Shown here: positions 17,168 to 24,777 of the stretch, piece by piece
How positions within the stretch are numbered: the stretch's first letter is position 1
Layout: every line of letters starts with the position of its first letter
NCBI GenBank assembly: GCA_041689775.1
Contig: JBDNFP010000445.1
Coordinates: 1-39,352, forward strand
Direction: 5' to 3'
Length of the DNA: 39,352 nucleotides
Source of the DNA: JBDNFP01 sp041689775
Lineage (GTDB): Bacteria > Bacteroidota > Bacteroidia > Cytophagales > Spirosomataceae
Notes under the pieces: model-generated
Told to the model about the DNA's origin: nothing
What the model saw: the letters and a program-made list of their open reading frames with translations, nothing else
The model's database searches: none
Made by a program: the position numbers and the translations under genes

Positions 17168-18949
17168 TTATTCCCATCCTGGATTTTGCTTGATAGCAGG
17201 ATTCTGCGCCATAGTATTGAGTGGGATTGGCCACAAATAGTGCTTACTTTCGTCAAATACCGGATTGGCCCAGTCGGTACCCTTATATACATCAATGTAT
17301 TCCTTACCGGATACGGGATCAATGGACGTCTTCATGGTAGTACCAGCAAAGCGAGCTTTGGCATCGGCGCTCCAACGGACACCCATATCGGGGACCAAAA
17401 GTTTTTTACCTTGCTTCCAGCGTTGCAAATCCTGATAGCGCAGTCCTTCCATGAACATTTCCACGCGACGCTCCCGGCGGATTTCCGCAATCAGAGGAGA
17501 AATACCGTCACTGGTATAGCGGGGGTCTGTCGGAATTTGACCAAGTGTCATAAAAGGCATTTTAACCCGGTTGCGCAACTTATTGATCGAGATGTCAAGA
17601 TCAGCCTGAGTAATCGTTCCTAGTTCTGCCTTGGCTTCTGCATAAATCAGTAAACCTTCGGCAAGGCGTAGAATAATGGCGGGTGATTCGGCCGTATTGT
17701 ATGCTTTTCCAATCAGGTCGCTGGCGTTGTAATGCTTGATGATGTGATAGCCCGTGGTAGACTTTACACCTCCGCCGGGCATACCTTCCAGCCGGGGGTA
17801 AGAACGACCATCTTCCCGGTCGTAGCGGTATTTACCGGTGTCGTCAGGATGTAGTACTGTCTGACGCAAACGTGGATCACGATTCTCAAATACATTTTCT
17901 AGTTTCTCATCCCCTTTGTATAGGGGTGATAAGGATATAGGCAGGCCATCAGTACACAAATAGTCTTCTACCATATTTTTGGTAGCTCCACCCGCGTAAG
18001 GAAAATAAGACTGGACGTGGTTAGTAAATACCCCAATCTTGTATTTTCGCCAGGCAATCACCTCCGGATTACCGGTCAAGTCCAGTACCCGATGGTAGGC
18101 ATTATAGTCGTTATTGGGATCTCCGGTGTTATAAAGACTGTATGGCCCACTTTCGATTAACTCCTTGGATGCTTTGGCCGCTTCTTCAAGCCACATATTG
18201 GCATCGCTACCACCGTGGTATTTGTTAAAGGTGCCCTCAAACAGGCAAATTCTTGCTTTTATCAGTAAGGCAGCCCACCGATTCAGGCGCCCTGGAGCAT
18301 TACCATCGCCCCAGTTATCTGGAAGTTTAGTAGAAGCAAAATTCAGGTCTGCAAGTACCTTTTTCATTGCTTCGGCGCGGGGCATACGAGTAGCAAAAAG
18401 CTCTTCTGAATCAATATTCAATTCGCGTTCCACGTAGGGTACATCACCAAACTTACTTACTTTCTCCCCGTAAAACCAGCCTCGCATCAAACGGGCTTCG
18501 GCAATGTACTTGTCTTTGGCAGCTTGCGGAATACTGGCCCGGTCATAGTTGGCCATCCCTACGTTTATGGCCCGCACGAAGTTCCAGCCGTCATACCCAA
18601 ACCACTCATCACCCGAGGCAACGTTGTGTTTACCTGCTCTCACCTGCTGGAAACGAGTATGACGCGGGTGACGGGGCGCCATGTTATCGGTAAATTCATC
18701 CTGGAACCAAATGCTGGCGTAGTGACTGGCGAAGCCGTCGTGGTGACCTTGTAGAATGGGTATATCTATATCATTCCGGATAAGATTATACAGACTGTTA
18801 TTGTACACCGCGAGGTCATTCTCGGTGTTCCAGAAGGTCTCGTTGGTTATTTGATCCAGCGGATATCTTTCCAGAAATTCATCGTTGCAGCCGCTCACCA
18901 GAAAGGTGACCAACAATGCGATGCTGAATTTTAAAACATTATTTTTCAT
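17168..18949 (-). CDS. SusD/RagB-family outer-membrane glycan-binding lipoprotein (SusD2)
   Basis: This 593-residue lipoprotein has the lipobox VSGC with Cys21. It has the same length and domain order as SusD1: ERYPLDQITNETFWNTEND at the N-terminus, AEARLMRGWFYGEKV in the helical core, RRERRVEMFMEG near the C-terminus, and the ending YLWPIPLNTMAQNP. The gene starts 58 bp after susC2, matching the spacing in the other pair. Differences from SusD1 are scattered and include the N-terminal region around residues 60-110, where surface loops could alter ligand preference. It should cap SusC2 at the surface. Confidence 0.95.
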   Translation of the reverse strand: MKNNVLKFSIALLVTFLVSGCNDEFLERYPLDQITNETFWNTENDLAVYNNSLYNLIRNDIDIPILQGHHDGFASHYASIWFQDEFTDNMAPRHPRHTRFQQVRAGKHNVASGDEWFGYDGWNFVRAINVGMANYDRASIPQAAKDKYIAEARLMRGWFYGEKVSKFGDVPYVERELNIDSEELFATRMPRAEAMKKVLADLNFASTKLPDNWGDGNAPGRLNRWAALLIKARICLFEGTFNKYHGGSDANMWLEEAAKASKELIESGPYSLYNTGDPNNDYNAYHRVLDLTGNPEVIAWRKYKIGVFTNHVQSYFPYAGGATKNMVEDYLCTDGLPISLSPLYKGDEKLENVFENRDPRLRQTVLHPDDTGKYRYDREDGRSYPRLEGMPGGGVKSTTGYHIIKHYNASDLIGKAYNTAESPAIILRLAEGLLIYAEAKAELGTITQADLDISINKLRNRVKMPFMTLGQIPTDPRYTSDGISPLIAEIRRERRVEMFMEGLRYQDLQRWKQGKKLLVPDMGVRWSADAKARFAGTTMKTSIDPVSGKEYIDVYKGTDWANPVFDESKHYLWPIPLNTMAQNPAIKQNPGWE

Positions 18950-19007
18950 ATCTTTTTTATTAATTGTTCATTTATTGAATATTTGGCCGGAGCCAATGGC
19001 TATTAGC

Positions 19008-22000
19008 TTAAAACGACACATTAATTCCCACCGTACCAATCCGTTGCATCGGGTACTCAATCGTGGCAGTATTGATCGTTTCGGGGTCCAGTGGCTTGCG
19101 GATTTTGGTGAACTCAAAGAGGTTCATTCCCGAGACAAATATCTGCGCCCGGCTCATGCCGATTTTACTGCTGACAGCAACGGGTAACGTGTAGCTTAGC
19201 GTTATATTCTTGGCCCGGAGGTATCCGGCCTGTTGCATAAAACGAGACTGTCCCTGAATGTTCTTCTTATCACTGGTAGAAATATGCGCAGCGGGGAAGT
19301 AAGCGTCGGGATTCTCAGGGGTCCAGGAGTCAGTAATAAAGTACTTCTCTACGTGTCCGGCGTTGAAGGGATAGAACCAGTTCCAGTTGCCATTTCCGGG
19401 GAGGTAGTCGGCTTTGCCGATGCCCTGGAAGAAGGCCGTCAAGCGGAAGTTTTTATAGGCCAGACTTGTGTTAATTCCGAAGCTCAGTCGGGGCGTATTG
19501 TTTCCGATGATTTTGCGATCGCCGGGATCGTCGAGCGTATTCTTACCGGGACTAATTATGCCATCACCGTTCAGATCGGCGTATTGGATGTCGCCAGCCC
19601 GCCAGTTATTGCCAATGCGCGACTGATCGGGCGCATTATCAACCGCATCCTGGGTCTGGAAGATACCTACTGTTTCGTAGCCCCATATTTCACCGAGTTT
19701 CTGACCTACGTAATATCTGTTGCCACTAGGTAGCGCCCCGCTTGGGTTCTCAAACTTGGTGATAGTAGCCTGCGCATCGGCCAAGGCCAAGGTCACGTCG
19801 TAGCTCCAATCATTTTTGATTTTGTCGCGCCATGTAAGAGATAATTCCCAACCCTTGGTGCGCAAATCGGCGGCGTTTTGTTTCGGAGCCGAAGTACCCA
19901 GGATAGCCGGGTACGATACGTTCATGAGCATATCCTTAGTGTCACGGGTGTAGAGGTCAAAAGACATATCAAAGCGACCTCTAAGCATCGTAAGATCAAT
20001 TCCAAGGTTCTGAGAAGTCACAGATTCCCAGGTGAGCGATGGGCTTACGAGGCCGGCGGCTGATACATAAGGAATGAATGCGTTGGAAAACATGTAAGGT
20101 GACTGCCCGGTACCCATTGAGGCCACGTAAGGGTAGTAGTCGTTCCCTAGTAGCTGGTTGCCCAATGTACCATACGAAGCTCTGATTTTTAGGTTGTCGA
20201 GCCAGTTATTGGTACTAGCCATAAACTTCTCATTGCTGATACGCCATCCGGCCGAGAATGAAGGAAAGAAGCCGAAGCGGCTATCTTGCGGAAAGCGGGA
20301 AGTACCATCATAACGGCCATTAGCTTCAAATAAGTACCGGTCGTCGTAATTATAAGTCAGGCGATAAAAAGCGCCTCGCAAGGCCACGTGTGACTTGCTG
20401 CCGTTGGTGCGCTGGGTACCGGTGGTAGCGCTAAGATCGGTTACCAATGGGGTAATAAGCTGTCGGGCTTGTGCGTATACGCTGCGATTGAGACCGCGCT
20501 CCTGGTTGAAACCCACCATGGTTGATACATGGTGCCGTCCCAGATTCTGGAAATCATACTGAGCAAAAGCGTTAAGCACGTAATACTGGTTATAAGTGTT
20601 TCGGTTTTCGATCCAGTCATCTCCGCTGAAGCCATTGCTTATCGGACTTTTTGCCAGCAGATCGGTGTCCAGAATATCAATTTTACTTTGTACATCCTGG
20701 TACATGTCATTATAAATGTTGTAGGAGAAGTTACCCGTTATTTTTAATCCCGGTAGGGGAGTAAGCGTAGCGCCCTGCGTAAGCCATACATCATTTCTTG
20801 TCCAGGTTTCACGCCCACCATTTTCGAGGTAAGGAAAGAAGTTAGTGCCGCCGAAGTACATACCTATGTATTGCGCATACTGCTCCCGATCGCCCGGGTT
20901 AACATAAGAGGGTAGATCCGGAAACTGAACGGGCATTACAGGGTTTACCCTAGCCAATGAGTTAATATTAACGTCCCAGTTGTAGAAGTGTGGCTTATCG
21001 CTATTTTGAGAATTGAATACTATTTTATTATTCAGATTCAGCCATTTATTAACCTGGAAATCGGCCTTCATGAGTAGGTTATAACGCTTGAACGTCTCGT
21101 TGTTTGTCCGGAGGTATCCATCCTTACTGAACCGACCCAGCGAAACAAAGAACTTTGCTTTGTCGCTTCCCCCCGAAACAGAAAGATCCTGCTGGTTGGT
21201 AGGGGCATAGTCCGTCATAATTCTATTCTGGTAATCATTATAGCCATAGTATTGCATTCTACCATTCACCACACCCCATTCATTGGCAGTAGTAGGGTTT
21301 TCTGAATAGCGCAGGGTAGCAGCTACAAAATCATCATCGTAAGCAGGGTTACCAAACGTGCGCTGATTAGCCATGTTCCGTGCCTGAACAAATTGGTAGG
21401 GATCAGTAACAACGTCCATATTAAAGATTGGCTTAGCTGCTGAAAACTGCGAGCCAAAGTTTACGCTAATCTTACCTGCTTTACCACTCTTGGTAGTTAC
21501 GAGTACTACCCCAAAAGCTGCCCGTGCTCCGTATACTGCCGCTGCCGAAGCATCTTTCAACACACTGATACTTTCGATGTCGTTAGGGTTAATCCGGTTG
21601 ATGTCCATGGGTACGTTGTCAACCAGAATGAGTGGAGAGCCGCCGTTGATGGACTCATACCCCCGGATATTGAAAGAAGTTCCTCGAGATGGATCTCCGT
21701 TCCTGACGCTCACATTTAAGTTAGGGATTACTCCTTGTAGACCCTCACCCGCATTGGCAATGGGACGGTTCTCGAGCCGTTCTGCGGTCGCTACTCCAAC
21801 CGCGCCGGTCAGGTTTACTTTTTGCTGTGTACCATAGCCCACTACCACAACTTCACTCAGTACCTTATTTTCTACCTCTAAACTGAGGTTTAGTGTGCTT
21901 TGGTTTCCGACCATTACTTCTTTTGAAGCGTAGCCCACAAAACTGAATACCAGCATAGTATTGTCATTTGGTACATCCAGTTGAAATTGTCCATTGGTGT

Positions 22001-22511
22001 TGGTGGTTGTACCGCGGGTTGTACCTTTGATTACTACACTCACCCCCGGCAATCCTTCACCATTTTCGTCGCTCACCTTACCGTTTACCATCCTTTTAGG
22101 GTCAACGGCCGAGGCACTTTGGTTCTCTATGGTACTGACAGGTATTTTCTCTCTTTTCAAGATCACAATATTGCCAGACGAGGCTTCGTAATCGACACCC
22201 AATGGTTTCAGTACACCATCCAGTACCGTAGAAAGAGGTTCGTTTCGAACTGAAACTGTGACTCTTCGATTTGACTGAATAATTTTCGAACTAAAAACAA
22301 ATCGTACATCCACCTGTTTTTCTAATTGGGTCAATACTCTTTTGACCTCAACGCCTTCCATTTTCAAGGATAGTTTCTGTCCTAGTACGCCCTGAGCCGT
22401 ACTTTCTTCGGCGTAAGCTCCTCCTAAAATAAAGAGGGAGAGCACTAGCTGGGTAGCTGTAATGCGCATAATCCTCCGAAGTGTATCACTACATTGTAGG
22501 TGTTTTTTCAT
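19008..22511 (-). CDS. SusC/RagA-family TonB-dependent transducer-transporter with STN domain (SusC2)
   Basis: This 1167-residue protein begins with a signal region (hydrophobic about 18-34) and a secretin/TonB short N-terminal (STN) domain at about 47-118, with KLSLKMEGVEVKRVL and VDVRFVFS. A carboxypeptidase-regulatory-like domain (about 142-222), the plug (VLKDASAAAVYGARAAFGV) and the barrel ending GTVGINVSF follow. STN domains of SusC proteins contact the periplasmic part of FecR anti-sigma factors, and fecR lies immediately upstream, 189 bp away. This is therefore the sensing transporter of the locus. Plug and barrel are about 80% identical to SusC1 by eye, pointing to duplication of the susCD pair. 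Confidence 0.95.
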   Translation of the reverse strand: MKKHLQCSDTLRRIMRITATQLVLSLFILGGAYAEESTAQGVLGQKLSLKMEGVEVKRVLTQLEKQVDVRFVFSSKIIQSNRRVTVSVRNEPLSTVLDGVLKPLGVDYEASSGNIVILKREKIPVSTIENQSASAVDPKRMVNGKVSDENGEGLPGVSVVIKGTTRGTTTNTNGQFQLDVPNDNTMLVFSFVGYASKEVMVGNQSTLNLSLEVENKVLSEVVVVGYGTQQKVNLTGAVGVATAERLENRPIANAGEGLQGVIPNLNVSVRNGDPSRGTSFNIRGYESINGGSPLILVDNVPMDINRINPNDIESISVLKDASAAAVYGARAAFGVVLVTTKSGKAGKISVNFGSQFSAAKPIFNMDVVTDPYQFVQARNMANQRTFGNPAYDDDFVAATLRYSENPTTANEWGVVNGRMQYYGYNDYQNRIMTDYAPTNQQDLSVSGGSDKAKFFVSLGRFSKDGYLRTNNETFKRYNLLMKADFQVNKWLNLNNKIVFNSQNSDKPHFYNWDVNINSLARVNPVMPVQFPDLPSYVNPGDREQYAQYIGMYFGGTNFFPYLENGGRETWTRNDVWLTQGATLTPLPGLKITGNFSYNIYNDMYQDVQSKIDILDTDLLAKSPISNGFSGDDWIENRNTYNQYYVLNAFAQYDFQNLGRHHVSTMVGFNQERGLNRSVYAQARQLITPLVTDLSATTGTQRTNGSKSHVALRGAFYRLTYNYDDRYLFEANGRYDGTSRFPQDSRFGFFPSFSAGWRISNEKFMASTNNWLDNLKIRASYGTLGNQLLGNDYYPYVASMGTGQSPYMFSNAFIPYVSAAGLVSPSLTWESVTSQNLGIDLTMLRGRFDMSFDLYTRDTKDMLMNVSYPAILGTSAPKQNAADLRTKGWELSLTWRDKIKNDWSYDVTLALADAQATITKFENPSGALPSGNRYYVGQKLGEIWGYETVGIFQTQDAVDNAPDQSRIGNNWRAGDIQYADLNGDGIISPGKNTLDDPGDRKIIGNNTPRLSFGINTSLAYKNFRLTAFFQGIGKADYLPGNGNWNWFYPFNAGHVEKYFITDSWTPENPDAYFPAAHISTSDKKNIQGQSRFMQQAGYLRAKNITLSYTLPVAVSSKIGMSRAQIFVSGMNLFEFTKIRKPLDPETINTATIEYPMQRIGTVGINVSF

Positions 22512-22614
22512 AATTTTGACTGTTTTGTTAAGGGTTTATTCAATTAGCAAACGGATCCTCTGTTTTGTGCTGTCAGAGGCATAGAAGGGCATGTGACGTG
22601 TTTGAGGGTTTTTC

Positions 22615-22653
22615 GGAGTCGGCGATGCGGGAACATCGTCGGCTCCTTTTTTT
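22615..22653 (+). terminator. Terminator-like hairpin on the strand opposite the PUL, between fecR and susC2
   Basis: On the plus strand, 22615-22627 pairs with 22634-22646 around a 6-nt loop, 13 bp including two G-U wobbles, followed by seven T residues (22647-22653). On the minus strand the wobbles become A-C mismatches and no T tract follows, so polarity favours the plus strand. No plus-strand gene lies upstream; a transcript ending here would be antisense to the start of susC2. Confidence 0.6.
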
Positions 22654-22700
22654 ATAAGTACTTCTATATAAAGCAGTTAAGATTTGGGTTTTACATCTAT

Positions 22701-23894
22701 TTAATTCTTACAACCTTTCCCCTGTATTACTATTTTACCATCGATTATTTCGTACCGGGCTTCTATGGCTTTACAGATTACATCCAGCTTTTCATAGAGG
22801 GTCAGGTCAGTGAGGGTAGCCGTTAGCGGGCAGCGCTTCATTACGTTCTCATCATACACAATATCAACACCGTAGGCTTTCTCAAGAGAGCGAAATACCT
22901 GACTCATCGGACTATCCTCAAAAATAAACGGGTACATCTTTGGCTTCGGAGCTACGATTTCTGGCTTTTCTACCAATGTCTTGATCATCCGTATCTCCTT
23001 TCGGGCGTAGATAATTTTCTGATTAGGATAGAGTACTACTCCTTCCATTCTGCGATGCATGGTACTTTCCCGGTGGTGTATATAGTGAGTTCCAAGATGT
23101 AGTACCCCTTCCATTTCGCGATGCGCGGTACTACCATCTTTCCCTAATTGGGGTTTTGTGTACACCGATACCCTTCCGGTTTTTACTTCCACGGTTATTT
23201 TTGTTGAACCTTCCCGCGCCTTCACCCAAAAGCTGGTTCCCAGTACTTTGGTAACTAGTTCGTTGGCATACACTAGGAATGGTCGGTTAGGGTCGGCCGT
23301 AATTTCAAAAAAGGCTTCCCCTAATAAATAAACTTCTCGTTCCTCGGGATTAAACGTGGACTGGTAACTGAGGCGACTTCCCGGGAGTAAGGTTACTTTA
23401 CTTCCCTCCTGTAAGTTTATTCTCAGGGGGGAGTCAGAAGTGTTTATTTTTTCTACCAATGAGCTACCCATCTGGGTTCTCTCTGTTTGGTAGGCTTTTA
23501 TATCAGGAGGAGTACCCGGGGAAGTCCTCCAAAACCACACTCCAAGGCCTGTAATAATTATAATGGAGGCCGCAGCCCGGAACCAAAGTTGTTTGAAAAA
23601 GGGAGTGGGATGGGAGACTGGATTGTTATTACTTTCAGAAGGAGTGTATTGTAAGCCTTGGGTAAGGGTACGTTGTATAAATTTATTGATCTCCTGAACC
23701 GGGATAGCAGGCTCGTATATTTTTAACGCCAAAACGACCTCTCTGGCTTGTTGCATCCGTAGCTCCATCTCCGGATTTTCTTCTCTGAAAAGATTCCAGA
23801 ACTGATTTGATTCACGGGTTGGAGAAAATACCCACTGACGAAAGGAGTCGTCCCATATAAAGTCCTCCGCGCTATATTTTTTGTAGGGGTCCAT
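22701..23894 (-). CDS. FecR-family anti-sigma factor
   Basis: This 397-residue protein has a cytoplasmic N-terminal part (about 1-104) that would hold the sigma factor, and one membrane segment (AAASIIIITGLGVWFW, about 107-122). The periplasmic FecR domain follows, with LQEGSKVTLLPGSRLSY (161-177), REVYLLGEAFFEI (186-198) and VLGTSFWVKA. A C-terminal DUF4974-like segment runs from about 314 (FIFEDSPMSQVFRSLEKAYG) to the end and resembles STN. It lies between the ECF sigma gene and susC2, the standard order for FecI/FecR-regulated PULs. Residues 255-298 contain a tandem duplication that ordinary FecR proteins lack. Confidence 0.93.
   Translation of the reverse strand: MDPYKKYSAEDFIWDDSFRQWVFSPTRESNQFWNLFREENPEMELRMQQAREVVLALKIYEPAIPVQEINKFIQRTLTQGLQYTPSESNNNPVSHPTPFFKQLWFRAAASIIIITGLGVWFWRTSPGTPPDIKAYQTERTQMGSSLVEKINTSDSPLRINLQEGSKVTLLPGSRLSYQSTFNPEEREVYLLGEAFFEITADPNRPFLVYANELVTKVLGTSFWVKAREGSTKITVEVKTGRVSVYTKPQLGKDGSTAHREMEGVLHLGTHYIHHRESTMHRRMEGVVLYPNQKIIYARKEIRMIKTLVEKPEIVAPKPKMYPFIFEDSPMSQVFRSLEKAYGVDIVYDENVMKRCPLTATLTDLTLYEKLDVICKAIEARYEIIDGKIVIQGKGCKN
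23001..23132 (-). repeat. Imperfect 66-bp tandem duplication inside fecR
   Basis: Two 66-bp units (23067-23132 and 23001-23066) encode 22 residues each. The first parts match best: STAHREMEGVLHLG (255-268) and STMHRRMEGVVLYP (277-290). The first 26 nt differ at four positions. The units are in frame, so the reading frame is kept. They fall just before the PNQK motif that normally ends the FecR beta-rich domain. Confidence 0.75.
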
Positions 23895-24030
23895 TCAGAG
23901 AGATGCTTGTCTTACCTATTGATAGACTAAATCACTGAGTTGATACCATAAAAAGTCACTATTTTTTTGGAAAAGTTATATTTTTTGAGATTTGTATTTG
24001 TAATATACTGATAATAAGAAAGATAAATAA

Positions 24031-24621
24031 TTAGGCAATTATAGAAATATAATCAGAATTTATCTGGTGACGGAGTTGCTTTATGGCAATTTGGAGGAGA
24101 TTTGATACCGTTTGCGGGCTAATATCCATTACTTGCGATATTAGGTCACGCGATAATCCTTGATAGAATTTGAGATAAATCACCTCCTTTTGCCGGGCAG
24201 GAAGGTCATCAAGTATACTTTGGAGATGATGGCTTATGACACGGCTACTTTCAAGCCGAATATAGTTTTGTTCCACCGAAAACTCTGCGTTGAATACTTG
24301 GGTTAAATTATCCTCGTAGGTATCGGTTGCCGGAGTACGAAGGGTTACCCGGTGCATCATACGCCGTAAGGAGGCCATCAAGTAGGGGCGAACGGCATTC
24401 GTATTGCTAAGCGTGGAGCGGTGTTCCCAGATATACAAGAAAAGATCCTGAATTGTATCTTTTACAAATTCAGGATCTTTTGAAAATTTTGATCCGTATT
24501 GATAGAGTACCTGGAAGTGCTGTTCCATTAGATTCTCAAAGGCTCTCACATCCCCGTCGAGCATGAGAGACCACAACGTATTTTTACCGGAATCACTATG
24601 TAAAATGTCAGTCTGTACCAT
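24031..24621 (-). CDS. ECF-type RNA polymerase sigma-70 factor
   Basis: This is a small sigma factor with region 2 (AFENLMEQHFQVLYQYG to IQDLFLYIWEHR) and region 4 (LPARQKEVIYLKFYQGLS, then a helix-turn-helix around ISQVMDISPQTVSNLLQIA). It is the PUL's FecI-like regulator, next to fecR. The open frame extends to 24663, but the first 14 residues there are hydrophobic and atypical. I prefer the ATG at 24621-24619 (196 residues, beginning MVQTDILHSD), because a possible promoter overlaps the earlier ATG. It probably transcribes the susC2 operon and perhaps susC1. Confidence 0.9.
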   Translation of the reverse strand: MVQTDILHSDSGKNTLWSLMLDGDVRAFENLMEQHFQVLYQYGSKFSKDPEFVKDTIQDLFLYIWEHRSTLSNTNAVRPYLMASLRRMMHRVTLRTPATDTYEDNLTQVFNAEFSVEQNYIRLESSRVISHHLQSILDDLPARQKEVIYLKFYQGLSRDLISQVMDISPQTVSNLLQIAIKQLRHQINSDYISIIA

Positions 24622-24660
24622 GAGTTTAGGGATGAATGAAAATAAAATTAATAAGATTTT

Positions 24661-24691
24661 CAAAGATTTTCAACGTATTGTTACATACAAG
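24661..24691 (-). promoter_or_regulatory. Candidate promoter for the sigma factor gene
   Basis: On the minus strand, CTTG (24691-24688), a 19-bp spacer and AATCTTTG (24668-24661) match the Bacteroidota TTTG / TAnnTTTG pattern with one mismatch in each box. Transcription would start near 24655, downstream of the ATG at 24663, which supports the start at 24621. Confidence 0.35.
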
Positions 24692-24738
24692 AACGAAAAT
24701 TTTATATTCCTACCCTGACACCATCGTAGTATTAAGCT

Positions 24739-24774
24739 AAAAAAAGTAAGCTCATAATCAATTTGTTAAGCTTA
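24739..24774 (-). terminator. Terminator after polA
   Basis: On the minus strand, a short stem (TAAGCT paired with AGCTTA, 24769-24774 with 24747-24752, plus three inner A-U pairs) is followed after one base by seven T residues (plus-strand A run 24739-24745). It begins 3 bp after the polA stop. The stem is AT-rich and weak, so efficiency is uncertain. Confidence 0.55.
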
Positions 24775-24777
24775 TTA

